Part shown: positions 36,023-47,470 of the stretch, in pieces | How the letters are laid out: the number at the start of each line of letters is the position of its first letter | Position numbering within the stretch: position 1 is the stretch's first letter | From: Helopsaltes ochotensis | Lineage: Eukaryota > Chordata > Aves > Passeriformes > Locustellidae | NCBI GenBank assembly: GCA_013400155.1 | Contig: VXBM01000431.1 | Coordinates: forward strand, 4,688-68,687 | Direction of reading: 5' to 3' | DNA: 64,000 bases | Translations under genes and position numbers: made by a program | The notes under the pieces: model-generated | Seen by the model: the letters and a program-made list of their open reading frames with translations, nothing else | Told to the model about the DNA's origin: nothing | Database searches by the model: none

Positions 36023-39000
36023 CAGGGAAGAAGAGCTGCTTTGCAGTTCTTAGTTTTTTTCCTGAGAAAAGCTAGATATATTGAACTTTTTAAGGCTGGA
36101 GTATATTTCTAACTAGATACACAAAAGCTTTAAAATGCATTCTATGTATATTATTATACATGGAAAATCTTTTCCCTAAAACCTCACAGAAGATGATATT
36201 AGATAGTATAAACATCCAGTTCTACTAAACATAACCCCTGACTGCTACTTCAGAAATGACAGTTTTTTACTATAACTCTTCATCTCTAATCCAAAGGAGT
36301 CCATATGGGACATTTGTAAGTGGCTTATGTACTTGCAATGATGTTGGTGGTTCAATCCTCCTGAGCAGTAAAGACTGCATTTCTCAAAGCATTACAAAAG
36401 CAATCTTAGTAGCCCCAGTTGCCTAAATGGCCAGTTTCCTAAAGCCAGAATCTCCAGAATAACACTGAGTAGTTTTATATCTCTGTCTCTGATGCTTGTC
36501 AAATAGATGTAGAAACACAGTAAAAATAGAAAACAAAAAGAAAAGTTATTAAACTTAGAAACTGATAAGGAAAAGATCTCAGATTTAGAAAAAAAAAAAA
36601 ACAAAAACAAAACCAAAACAACCAACAAAAACCCAAAACTTGTTCAGTCCAGCTTCTTTGCCAAATGCACCAGTTTGGCATTCACTATGAAGCATGTGGT
36701 GCGTGATATCTTATTGACATTACCTGTTCAGATATTTTCTTCTTGATGTAGTTCTTTAGCACTGGCACTGTCCAGAAGTGGTTTTTGTTGTTCCAGATAG
36801 TTTTCCCACCTTGTGTACAAACACTGGCATACTTCAGAGCCGTACTCTCAGGCAGTTTTCTAGGCAAAAAATTAGAGTATCAGATGAATTCATAATGGAA
36901 GCAGTAATAGATTTGGCAAGACTGATGCCTTAAGAGCAAAGATTTTCAATTTTCATGAAGAAAATTTTCAGGAGGGAACCACATGATGTTAAAAGCAAGC
37001 AAGGAAAGAAACTGAAGTTTGTACTCCTTGCCACACCTTTAAATGTCATTCAAAATCCCAGATGTTTCATGGAAAATCAAGTCATATAATAAAGTAAGAT
37101 CAAGCCTCATTTTTGTTACACATTAAGAGTTTTAAAGTATATCTACAATGAAAGTCCAAACAGGCTTTAAAAATTCATAAATATCCTACTGGCATCACCA
37201 GAAGCGCAGCAACAGAGATAAAGACACACTTTTACATCTGCCTCAAACCTTGTAGAAGTGGAAAGTTAGTAATGACCTGGCAGTCATGAATATTTCCAAA
37301 AAACATTGAACTGAATGCATGTAAGATTACATCACATCATTATTCTTATCTGCTCTATCCATCATATACACTCTGTGTTACTGGCTATGCTTCAGGACAA
37401 GGCTGAAGGGAAACATGGCTGTGGTAGGCACCATAATACAGTTCAATGAGTTCAGACATAGCCTTTAAAAAAAAAAAAAGAAAAAAAAAAGAAAAAAAGG
37501 AAAAAAAAGAAAAAGAAAAGGCAGAAAAAGCCACAAGGCAACTGTTATTGCCTCTGTGATCCCAGAAATGTCTAATACACACCACCCCCAAGAATTAGAC
37601 TGCCGGTCGGTGACAAGCAGACAAGAGTCCAAAGCTCACAATATATACTGGTTTGGAATTTCTTGTGCCTGTGAGGAGCATTAGAAGCTATGGTGAAGGA
37701 CAGAGTCACAACCACAACAGTCTTAAGAGGCCAATAGCCACTCATCAGAAAAGATATCAAGATAGATAAAATAATTGTTAAATTCAGTTTTGTGCGATGG
37801 TACAAATTTTTGTTGTCCTCCTCAACTCTGGTAAGAACTACCTGGGAATACTCCTATGAAAGTTAAAATGCCAGCACTTTAACTGGCAGCAGCTTGTTTC
37901 TCCCAGGTTGTACTACACAGTAAAATAATGAATACATAATAATTACTCATGCTCCCTCATCAAGTGACAGAAGCCAGTTATTTTCAATTAATGCATAACC
38001 AAACAAAAGAAAGACTGCTGTTGATTTAATTATAAAACCACTCATTCTTGGATGTGTCCGCCTCAGCCTTGGCTGCTCTACAGTTAAAATTTATAAAACA
38101 AAACATATATAGCACCACTTGTATGTCTCATGAGAGCTGGCAGGCAGGACCACAAATGATCAAGCAAAAGGCAAGTCCCACCGGAACTGCATCACTCCAA
38201 AATCTTAGCTCTCAGGTCTTGCACACAAACTCAAAATTAGCAGAATGATACATACATGCGTGTTTCATACAATAAAAGGTTGCTTCAATAACTAGACACC
38301 AAAACCACTATGAAATTAGTGAGGGAAATCAAATCAATAGTAAGTCCAGCAGGAGACTATGTTCTATCCTTGGATCTGTTTGCAGGCATGCTGGTTGCAT
38401 ACAGATTAGCTGATAAATGGCTGATTCAATAGACTGGTAGCAAACACATGCTTTGCTAGAGATGACTTTTTAAGTCATCATACATCAAACAGACAGTGTC
38501 AGCCTTTGAGGATAAACCAGTGATGGCTTGTTGTGCTCTTTGAACTGCCTCGGAGACCCAGAGACTAAAAAAGTGCCTGAATGTTTCCCTGAATCCACTG
38601 GGAGGATTGAAAGCTTCAAAGAGTAACACTATCACATCCAAGGGGAAATGCATTGATTGAAGGAACCAGTGTGAAATAGTCTTTTATAATTACCAGAATG
38701 CTGGAATCGACTGGTGTTTTGCTGAGCTATATTTTATCTTTATTGGATTAACTGTGACACAGTAGGTTATGTCAAAGGGAATCTGCATGAATATTAAAAG
38801 TAAATGTGGTGTGAATAATAGATAACTTACATTAGATGCAACAGCATGCAGCAATTTTTATTCACCTATGTAATTAGATTAAAACAAATCTGCTGAATAA
38901 AGTATATTGTCTTATTATAATCCAAATTCAGAAGTATCAAGAAGTTATGAAATGGGGATAATTGCTGCTCTTTAGAAGATGCATGTGGTTACTCATATAT

Positions 39001-39420
39001 ACACATGACAGGGAAAAATTTTGAGAAGCATTCTAGAGAAAATGGTTTGGTAATGAATAAAAAACCATTTTAATCTCAAATTGTTGGTAAATGTATCTTA
39101 TTAACATATCTACTTAGAACGTTGGTAGTAGGTCTGTGCTGTTAGGGGAAAAAAGATTAGAGGAATTGTAAGGAACAGAAATTATGTAAGGCAGATGAGC
39201 TTAGTGCTAGGACCATACATTAAATCCTTCTGGTCATTTTAAAAGCATATATTCAGCATTGGATCTTCTAATTTCCTAAATGATCAGCTCTATGTTCATT
39301 AACCTAATAAGTGTTTTCTTTTGTACGCCACAGAAATATAAATTGGTTTGGAATTTTTAGCAGAGAGTTCAATTTTTGCAAAGCTGAGCAATTGAAAATA
39401 TGAATTTCAATTATATCTGT
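36023..39420. other. Unique sequence with A-rich low-complexity tracts
   Basis: No gene recognised. Low-complexity A-rich tracts lie at 36588-36640 (A-run then CAAAA-type) and 37467-37520 (A-runs separated by G). On the opposite strand these give open frames rich in Phe that are artefacts. Confidence 0.5.
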
Positions 39421-40767
39421 AGAATCACAGGGTAATGTAGTCTGGAAGAGACCTCCAGAGGTCATTAGAGAAAGCTCTGGCTCAAAGCAGATCTAATTAG
39501 ATCAGGGATGTGTCTAGAGGAGTCTTGAACACTACCAAGGACAGATACTTCACACCCTCTGTTCACTTATTCAAAGATTTAATAATCCTCATTAAAAAAA
39601 CTAAACCAAACAAACAAACCAAAAAACCCTCCTTAACTTAAAAAATATTAATTTTCTTCAATCCAAATTGTGTCTGTTTCCTCTGCCAGTATGCACTTCT
39701 TGGAAGTCTGGCTCCATCTTCTTTTTTTCCTTACATAGTTACAAGACAGCAACAAGGTCTCTCTTTTCAGCTCTTCTTGGAGCTGAGCAGATAGTTCTCT
39801 CCCCCTATGCTTTCTGCTTGAGCCCCCTGATCTTGGTTGCCTTCACTGGATTTGCTTAACTGTGTCAATATTCCTCTTGTACAGAGGATCCCAAAACTTG
39901 ACAGAGTAATTCATATTTAGCCTCACAAGTGACCAAGAAAAGGATCACTTCTCCAGACCTGTTAGCTGCAGTTGTCCAGTACAGCTGAGGATGCAAGTGG
40001 AATTCTCTGACTCATGTTCATCTTATTTTCCACTAGGACCCTAAGGATCTGTTCTGTAGACCTGTTCCCTTACAACTGGACCTCAGCCTGCATTGTTGCA
40101 TGAATTTATTCCATTGCAGATGCAGGATTTGCAATCATGTTAAACTATATGAGAGGCTTACCAGTCCATCTCTCCAGTCAGTCTGTGTTTCTCTGACGAA
40201 GGGCCCTGCCCTCCAGTGTGCTGACCACTAAAAGCTAATTTGATTTTGTCCACAAACTTGCTGAGGTTGTGTTTCATCTTACCATCCAAGACATTAATGA
40301 AGTCATTAAACAGTTTTGTTCTCACTATAGATCCCTGAGGAGATGCACTAGTTACTGGCTGCCAGATGGACTTGTGCCACTGGTATAAACTCTCTGATTT
40401 CAGCAATCCAACCAATTTTCCAATCATTATTCCCCTGACCAGCTTCTGCCTCACCAAGCTAGTGATAGTGAAACTGGGAGACTATCAAAAGACTTGGAAA
40501 TCCAAATGTCTAACACTCACTGCCTTGTTCACAGTAGCAGTCCACTATAGGAAGCACTCAGGTTGTTCAGCCATTATTTATTTATTTTTGATAAAATCAT
40601 GCTGGCATATGAAAATTACCCTCTTGATTCTCAAGTGTTTGGGAATTGCTTCTCAGAGGATTTGTGCCTCAGCCTTCCAGGTTGCTTGTAGTCGTCTGGA
40701 TCCGACCTCTTGCCTTTCTTGAATGTGGTTGCAACATTTACTTTCTTTCAGCCATCGAGAATTTTTT

Positions 40768-40926
40768 NNNNNNNNNNNNNNNNNNNNNNNNNNNNNNNNN
40801 NNNNNNNNNNNNNNNNNNNNNNNNNNNNNNNNNNNNNNNNNNNNNNNNNNNNNNNNNNNNNNNNNNNNNNNNNNNNNNNNNNNNNNNNNNNNNNNNNNNN
40901 NNNNNNNNNNNNNNNNNNNNNNNNNN
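40768..40926. other. Assembly gap (159 N)
   Basis: Unknown bases between a T-run and a TTC array; the true length of the simple repeat here is unknown. Confidence 0.99.
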
Positions 40927-41030
40927 TTCTTCTTCTTCTTCTTCTTCTTCTTCTTCTTCTTCTTCTTCTTCTTCTTCTTTTTCCTTTTCCTTTTTCTTCT
41001 TTTTCTTTTTCTTTTTTTTCTCTTTCTCTT
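40927..41030 (+). repeat. (TTC)n microsatellite grading into T/C-rich tract
   Basis: About seventeen TTC units, then TTTTCC and TTTTTC runs. On the minus strand it is GAA/GAAA. It lies inside the CR1 copy at 39421-41215. Confidence 0.95.
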
Positions 41031-41215
41031 TATCTGACATCAGCTAGCTCCTTCATCACCCTTAGGTGCTTCACATCTGGGCTTCACCACGGGCTGTATA
41101 TCTTTATGTAACTTAAGTGATCCCTTACTTGCCTCACTCCCACAGATTTTGCTGGTCAACATAGGAATCTGGGAGGCAGGCTGGAGCAGTAAAACTGCAA
41201 AAGGCATTGAAGCAT

Positions 41216-41939
41216 TACAATGAGAAAGAATGGCCTACCTGCTCTGAAAAGTCTAGCTTTTTTTAACAAATTCTAGCTAATTTTTTATGCATACATGCAT
41301 ACATACAGACATGTACTGCATGTGAAAAAGTAATGGCAAGGATAGAACAAGTTTTAAGGAGTGTCTGCTCAGGATAGTCTTAGCTGTGTGTCTAATGCTT
41401 TAGATTTTGAAGAAATCTCTCAAATATCTCAAAGCTGTGGCTGGGTTTGGTTTTTGTGGTTTTTTTTACTCTAATGACCTTTTTCCTGCATGATAGTAGT
41501 TAAAGATTAAGTCAGTCTTATTTTACCTTTAAATGAGTCAGTATATGCTGAATAAGTCCCTTTCATTTTCAGACTTTATCGATCAAATCGATCTATTCAC
41601 TAACTGTTGAAGAGCTAAACATTGCACAGCTGCTGAGGCAAACTCATTTTTGACAATGGGGCACTTAAAGTCAATGAACACAGTCCATACAGACCAAACA
41701 CAACCCATAGCTTCCTTCCAACAACATTTGCATTACATCACACTTAGCATGAAGCAAGTTTGACATTTTAGCTGTTAAAGGAGCCATGAAAGTGCATCAC
41801 AGGCAACCATTTTTCTTACAGATTGTAAAATAAAGAAGAAATATTCCCTATTGCCTACCAAGCTACTATTGGGAAAAAGGAAAAATATTTTATGCCATTT
41901 CCCCTTCATCTGAAAGAGCTGACTGATGTTTCAAAAAGT
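41216..41939. other. Unique spacer
   Basis: AT-rich; a short (CATA)n patch at about 41288-41305 and CGATCAAATCGAT near 41580. Nothing else recognised. Confidence 0.5.
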
Positions 41940-42065
41940 TTATTGTGAGATGTTTTTTTACTGTGAGGGTGGTGAGGCACTGGAACAGGTTGCCCAGACA
42001 AGCTGTCCCATCCTTGGAAGTGTTTAAGGCCAGGCTGGATGGAGCTCTGAGCAATCCGGTGTCAT
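41940..42065 (+). mobile_element. CR1 LINE ORF2 end / 3' fragment
   Basis: TTTACTGTGAGGGTGGTGAG, GCACTGGAACAGGTTGCCC, CATCCTTGGAAGTGTT and AGGCCAGGCTGGATGGAGCT are typical CR1 3'-terminal blocks in sense. The copy lacks the octamer tail and stops at about 42065, next to the fold-back sequence. Confidence 0.85.
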
Positions 42066-42081
42066 GGAGGACGTCACTCTC

Positions 42082-42170
42082 AGTCCCCTAGGAGGACTAG
42101 GTCCTGTGAATGTGAGACTACCACTGTAGTACAAGACCTAGGGAACTTCACCTAGTCCTCCTAGGGGACT
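42082..42170. repeat. Perfect 21-bp inverted repeat at the 5' end of a CR1 copy
   Basis: The arms 42082-42102 and 42150-42170 are exact reverse complements (21 of 21), separated by 47 bases. The right arm is CR1 endonuclease-domain sequence in sense (it leads into the GDFN-type codons GGGGACTTCAAC). The left arm is an inverted copy of it. The pairing stops sharply at both sides. Confidence 0.95.
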
Positions 42171-43425
42171 TCAACTGCTGGCCCACTGCTGGGGGACCAC
42201 AAAGCAGGACAGTATCAGTCTGGAAGATTCCTAAAGAACATTCATGATAACTTCCTGCTCCAAGTGGTGGAAGAGCTGATGAGGACAGGTGTTCTGTTCC
42301 ACTTTATATTCATCAACAACGAGGGGCTCATTGGGGATGTGAAGGTCAAATGCAGTCATGACTATGGGAAAAATGAAACAGCAGAGTTTAGGATCCCTAA
42401 GGCAGGGAAAAGAGTAAAAAGCAAGACAACTCTGTACTTCAGTAGAAAAGATTTTGACCTCCATGAAGATATGCTTGGAAGAATTACCTGGAATAAGACC
42501 ATGCAGTTAAGAGAATCCCAAGACAGCAGGTTAGTATTCTAAGCTCACCTTCTCTAAGCCCAAGAGCAGTCCATTCCAACTAGGAATGAATGAAGTCCGG
42601 TAAAAATGCCAGGATGCCTGCATGGATGAACCAACCATGCCCTGGCCAAACAGAAAAGAAGCATACAGAGGGTGGAAGAAACAAAAGGTAACCTGGGAGA
42701 AATAGAGATGAAGTAAGGAAAGCTCAGCCCAAATAGAACTGAATTTGTTAGGAAGTCAAAGACAAAAAGAGAAGGGCTTATGAAAGTATATAGGAAACAA
42801 AAGGAAGATTAGGAAGATGTTGGGCAGATTCTCTCCAGGTGACCTGGTGACACAATACACGGAAAAAGACTGAGGTACTGAATATCTTCTTCATGTTAGC
42901 TTCACTAGCAAACACGGTTTTCAGGAATCCCAAAACCCAGGGACCTGGGGGTTAATTTGGAGCAGGGAAGACTTGTGCCTGGTGCAGTAGGATCAGGTTA
43001 GGAAATACTTAAGATGGGACATGACTAAACCCATGGGATTGAGTGGTGGTACTCATAAGAACTAGGGAAGCTGACAACTGCTGCTTTGAGGTCACTCTCA
43101 ATAATCTTTCAACAATCATGGCAACTGGGACGGATGCCTGAAGACTTGAGAAAAGAAAAGGTCACTCCTGTCTTCAAGAATGGCAAGGGAGGTCTAAGGA
43201 AATACAAGGTAGTTAGCCTCACCTTAAACCACAGGGAAGTTATGAAGCAGTCAATCCTGGAAAGCATTTCCAAGCACATGAACGAGAAGATGTTAATCAG
43301 TAACAGTTAGAATATATTCATAGAGGAGACTTCATCCTTGACCAGCTTGATAAAGTTCTACTATGACATGACAGCTGGATGGGTGGAAGGAAGACCAGTG
43401 GACATTGTCTAAATTAACCCATTAA
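42131..43425 (+). mobile_element. CR1 LINE ORF2 remnant (endonuclease end to RT start)
   Basis: The segment is sense CR1 ORF2. It opens in the endonuclease near the GDFN motif (about 42162-42176). A frame at 42264-42542 keeps the blocks HFIFINNEGLIGDVKV, HDYGK and TLYFSRKDFDL of the endonuclease C-terminal region. Another frame at 43086-43310 keeps RT N-terminal blocks SIIFQQSWQLG, VTPVFKNGKG and VVSLTLNHREVMKQ. Stops and frameshifts separate them. The end near 43325-43410 holds the block just before RT motif A. The rest of this ORF2 may continue at 44530 beyond nested insertions. Confidence 0.88.
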
Positions 43426-43429
43426 TACA

Positions 43430-43728
43430 TGAAAATACCTGAAAGGAAGGTGCAAAGAATACAAAGCTGTCCAGTGACAGGATAAACGGGCACAGACTGA
43501 AACATTGATGGTTCCTCCTGAATATCAGGAAACACACTTTTACTGTGATAGTAATTGAGCACTGGCACAGGTTTCTCAGGGAGGTTTTGGGTTTCTGTTG
43601 CTGGAGATACTCAAAATCCTTCTTGACACTCTCACGGATAACCTGTTTTATACAGGTCTGCTTGAGCAGAGGTTTAGCTCAGATGACCTCCAAACGTCTC
43701 TTCCAACCTCAGTCATCTTGTGATTTTG
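43430..43728 (+). mobile_element. CR1 LINE 3' end, probably nested
   Basis: Sense CR1 3' region: CCAGTGACAGGATAAACGGGCAC, AACACACTTTTACTGTGATAG, ATTGAGCACTGGCACAGG, and the end block GATGACCTCCAAACG..CTTCCAACCTCAGTCATC with the octamer-like tail TTGTGATTTTG. It skips about 1.2 kb of ORF2 compared with the CR1 before it, and sequence matching that missing part reappears after the next LTR. It is therefore best read as a separate CR1 inserted in the larger one. Confidence 0.8.
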
Positions 43729-44495
43729 TGTCTTGGTTTGAAAGACAGGTATCTGCTAGGGAGGGCAGGACCTCCCTTTGGAATGGAGAATTCGAATCCC
43801 CTCCCTCCAAAGTATTATCATTTATGAAATTAAATGGGATTTTCCAGCAGAGGTATGAAGTTAGGAATAACAGTTCTTTACCAGTATGTATAGCAAGGCA
43901 GAACAAGCAAATAACAACTACTACAACATTAACAGTAAGACAGACCCAAAGACCTTAAGAGGTTTTGCTTCAGAGTCCGGGGGCAGTCGGGTGCCGGGAC
44001 TCCGAGAGCGCCAGGCTGAAACGGTGGGAAAATCCCGGGCTGTGGGTGAGATCAGAAGCTCTCTCTGATGGCAGCTGAAGCAGCAGGATTGTCCTGGCTG
44101 AGCACAACGTGATGGGAAAGCCCCTAAAGCACAAAGCAGTGTTGAGGAAAACAGCGGCGGCGGGACAGGGCCGGCCCAGCTCCAGCAGGGCGGAGAAGGC
44201 GAGCTTAGAATTCACAGGCACACGAGGACGCAATGGCAGGTTCCCTATGACCGGACTCGGTAGCGGTAATGAACTCCTTCTGCAGCAAAGTAGCAGCCTG
44301 GTCGTCCACTCCTCTCTGAAGCTGGGACCAAAGAGAGCAGTAAACTGCCCCTAGCCCGGTCTTTCACCTGACTCCAAACCATCGAGGCATCTCTCCTTTG
44401 TTCAGTCGAGCACCCTTAAGCAATTAGTTTCCCAGCAACCCAGGTGGGAGAAGAAAATTCCACAAGAAGGAAAAAAAAAAATCCAACCCCCAACA
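43729..44495. mobile_element. LTR, 767 bp, same family as 33105-33854 (inverted), GC-rich core
   Basis: The element starts TGTCTTGGTTTGAAAGACAG (43729). For about 200 bp it matches the reverse complement of the 33105-33854 LTR, including GGAATGGAGAAT, CCCCTCCCTCCAAA and AGGAATAACAGTTCTTTAC. It ends CCCCCAACA (44495) where its relative ends CAACCCAAGACA. The middle (about 43970-44350) is GC- and CpG-rich and does not resemble the relative. Flanks TTTTG (43724-43728) and TTGTG (44496-44500) match at 4 of 5 bases, a possible decayed 5-bp duplication. It sits in the tail of a CR1. Confidence 0.75.
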
Positions 44496-44529
44496 TTGTG
44501 TCATAAATTTTTATGTTTAAATTATTTCC

Positions 44530-45594
44530 TTGGTAGACAAGGGGAGGGAACCACATATTTCCTACTTAGACTTCAGTATTCTGTCTCTCATAAAATCCTC
44601 ACAGAGAAGCAATGAAGTATCATCTGAATGAGCAGAGAGGTAGACAGAAAACTGTCTGAACAACTGTGTCCAAAGCTTGGTAATTAGTGGCATGAAGTCT
44701 TGATGGAGACGAGTAACTACTAGAGTACCACTGGGTCAGGATTGCTTCCAATTCTGTTTGACATCTTCGTTAAAGGTCTGGATGACAGGACAGAAGGTAC
44801 CCTCAGCAAGTTTGCCAATGACACAAAACTATGGAGGAGTGGATGATATGCCAGAGGGCCATGAATTCTACTATCCAGAAGGACGTCATCAGCATGGACA
44901 AATGGACTGACAGGAAAATCTTTTAAGTTTAACAAAATGCAAAATCCTGCCGGCAGGAGGAGCAATCCCCTGCAGTGTATGGTGGCAGACAATCACAGAC
45001 AGCAAATTGAACAGGAGTCAACTTGCCCATGCAGCAAAGAACACCCGGGATGTGCTGGGCTAGGCTGCATAATTCTTGCCAACAGGTCAATGGAGACAAT
45101 CCCTCCTCTCTCCTCATCTCTGGTGAGGCCACTGCTGGAGTACTGTGTTTAGTTTAGAGCTCAGTACTACAAGAGAGACATGGAGCTTCTACAGAGTCCA
45201 AAAAAGCACCATGATCAGACTGGAGCATCACTCATAGGAGGAAAGACTCATAAAGCAGGGATTGTCTAGCCTGGAGAATTCTCAGGGAGGGATATCATTA
45301 AGGTTTCCAATTAGTTGAAGGGAAGATAGAATGAAGATAGAATGAAGATAGAATGAAGATAGAATGAAGATAGAGACAGACACAGCGGGACACAGTGACA
45401 GGATTCAAGGAAAAGGACACAAACTGAAATACAGCTGGCTATTCCTCAACACAATGAGTATTCTCTTACTGAGAGGTCAACATGTTGTCCTCAACATGTC
45501 CTCAACATGTTGTCTAGAGAACTGGTGGACAGTTCATCCGTGGAGACCTTCAAAAGCCATCTGAGAAAGGTATTGGGAAAGCTGTACAGAACAA
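44530..45594 (+). mobile_element. CR1 LINE ORF2 remnant (RT motif A to C-terminus)
   Basis: Sense CR1 from the block before RT motif A (GACAAGGGGAGGGAACCAC). It runs through the motif B/C region (ATTCTGTTTGACATCTTCG, AGCAAGTTTGCCAATGACAC) and on to the C-terminal blocks (GGTGAGGCCACTGCTGGAGTA, TACAAGAGAGACATGG, CTCATAGGAGGAAAGACTC). At 44811-44822 the codons read FAND where the catalytic RT box is normally FADD, one more sign of a dead copy. The end lacks the CR1 3' tail and abuts a CR1 in the opposite orientation. It may be the second half of the ORF2 at 42131-43425. Confidence 0.85.
45322..45374 (+). repeat. 11-bp tandem repeat in CR1
   Basis: Nearly five copies of GAAGATAGAAT in a row, with no mismatches in the first four. 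It replaces part of the CR1 C-terminal coding sequence, showing local expansion after insertion. Confidence 0.95.
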
Positions 45595-47470
45595 TGAGGT
45601 TACTCCTGAGCCTCCTTCTCTCCAAACCAGACAAACCCAGAGCCCTCAGCTGCTCCTCACAGGATGTGCCTTCCAGCCCTTCCAGCAGCTCTGCTGTCCT
45701 CCTCTGGGCCGTTCAAGGCCCTTCCCACCCTTCCCAACCTGTGGGGCCGGCACTGCAGACAGGCCTCAGGGTGAGGCCGCACCCCGGCTGAATCCAGCAG
45801 GATGATCCCAGCCACAGCTGGTGCTGCTGTGTCTGATGCAGCCCGGGATGGGGTTTGCCCTCCTGGCTGCCCGGGCACACGCTGCTCACTCCCCCTGAGC
45901 TGCTGCCCACCAGCACCCCCGGATCCCTTTCTGCAGGGCTGCCCCACACACACTCCTCTCCCAGCTCATACTCGTGCCCAGCTTTACTGCATCCCAGGGA
46001 CAGAATCTCTATTTGTTCTTGGTAAATTTCATACCACTGATAGTTACCCAGTGCTCCAATCTATTTCAGATTCCTCTGCAAGGCTCTTGTCACTCAGTTT
46101 GGTATCATCAGCAAATTTGATAATGTGTACTCAACTTCTTCATCCAGATAATTTAAGAAATTATTGATCAGAACTGGTCCGAGAACTTCACACTGAGGAA
46201 CATAGCTAGTGACTTCTCACCAGTTTTAGCCCCACGCACAATAGCCACTGCAGCCCTGCTATTCAGCCAGTTCTTCATACAGTACACTGTGTACCTGCTC
46301 ATCTCACAACTACATCACTTGTCCAGAAGGATACTGTGAGAGACAGTATCAAAAGCCTTCCTAAACTCCAGAAAAACTACATCATCACCTCTCCTTCATC
46401 CACTGTTGTAGGTGATTTTATCATAGAGGGCTAGAGAATTAATTAAGGAGGACTTTTTTGAACTCGTGCTGACTGTGCCTGATGATTGCATTAATCTCTA
46501 AATGCATTTCAATAGTAACCAGTATGACCTTCCCCATAAAATTTTCACATACTAAGGTTAAACTAACAGGTGTGTAGTTTCCTGGGGCTTTTTTCATGCC
46601 CTTCATACTCATAAATTGCAGTTATATCAGCTAGCTTCCAGTCAATGGGTATCTCCCCAGAATCTCAAGATCTTTGAGAGATGTTCCTGGTTTAACATCT
46701 ACAGACTCTTTCAGTACTCTCAGATTAATCCCACCAGACGCCATAGACTTATGAACATTCAACTGATCTACCTTATTCCTTACAATTTCAATATTCACAG
46801 ATGGAATGTCACTGCTCCCAAAGTCCTCTGACTCAAAGGAATGAGCAGTCCAAAATCTACTTTTAATATTAAAGACTGAAGAATAGAAGCATTTAATACC
46901 TTCATTTTTCCTATATCCTCTCTTACTAGATGACCACCCTCAATAAGCATTTATCCAGTATTTTCCTTAGTCATCTGGTGCTGTTGACCTATTTGAAGCC
47001 TTTCTTGTTGTCTGAAACAGCGTTGGCTAGTTTTAGCTCCAGTTGAACTTTGTTCTTTCATGTTTGCTCCCTGCTGAACTACTGTTCTTGTCCTGCAAAA
47101 CTGACCTCACTTCCAGAGATCATACAGTATTTTTTCCTTCATGAGCAGTTTCCTGTTCAGATAAGCTGATCTTCTTCCCCATTTGCATAATGGGATTGCT
47201 TGCTCCTGTGCTTTTAAGAAGTGGTTCTTAAAGACTGACCTGTACTCATGGAACCCATAACCCTCAAAAGCAGATTCCCGGGGGCACTCCTAACTAGATC
47301 CCTGAGTAACATAGAGTTTGCTCTCTTAGAATACTGGCTAGGAACTCTACTGAACTTTTTTATCATTACACCAAAAATTCTAAACTTGGGTATTTTGTGA
47401 GCCAAAGCCACTGTGGCCAAAACAGCCGCTTACCCTTACACACGCCAAGAGTTCTCTTCTATTCACAAAT
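45595..47470 (-). mobile_element. CR1 LINE ORF2 remnant, long, with sharp GC shift
   Basis: The segment follows the reverse complement of CR1 ORF2 over about 1.9 kb: CTCAGCTGCTCCTCACAGGA and GGCTGCCCGGGCACACGCTG (45640-45880), TTTGGTATCATCAGCAAATTTG (about 46098), GAGAGACAGTATCAAAAGCC (about 46338), ACTCGTGCTGACTGTGCC (about 46463), CCAGTCAATGGGTATCTCCCC (about 46639) and CTCCTGTGCTTTTAAGAA (about 47202). It has no 3' tail and many stops. The first ~400 bp are GC-rich (one line counted at 70%) and the remainder is about 37-40% GC, although the order is colinear. Confidence 0.82.

Larger units (their letters stand above)
39421..41215 (-). mobile_element. CR1 LINE, long diverged copy broken by a gap and a TTC array
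   Basis: The minus-strand 3' end is at 39421 (plus AGAATCACAGGGTAATGTAG, TGGAAGAGACCTCCAGAGG). Going right, the blocks follow the reverse complement of CR1 ORF2: ACCATCCAAGACATTAATGAAG, ATCCCTGAGGAGATGCACTAG, GATAAAATCATGCTGGCAT, TGTGGTTGCAACATTTAC. After the gap and TTC run come CAGCTAGCTCCTTCATCACC, CTTAAGTGATCCCTTACTTGC and AAAGGCATTGAAGC. The RT part is full of stops and frameshifts. The N gap and microsatellite sit in the middle of the colinear CR1, so they are an expansion inside the LINE. Confidence 0.82.

Noticed and set aside
40646..41111. Frames of 100-133 codons across the N gap
   Set aside because: They are read through unknown bases and a TTC/T-rich array; the translation is an artefact.
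41576..41592. CGAT-containing near-palindrome
   Set aside because: Very short and imperfect; no context to give it meaning.
45322..45374. CRISPR-like array
   Set aside because: Short 11-bp head-to-tail units without spacers inside a CR1; a simple tandem repeat in a vertebrate genome.
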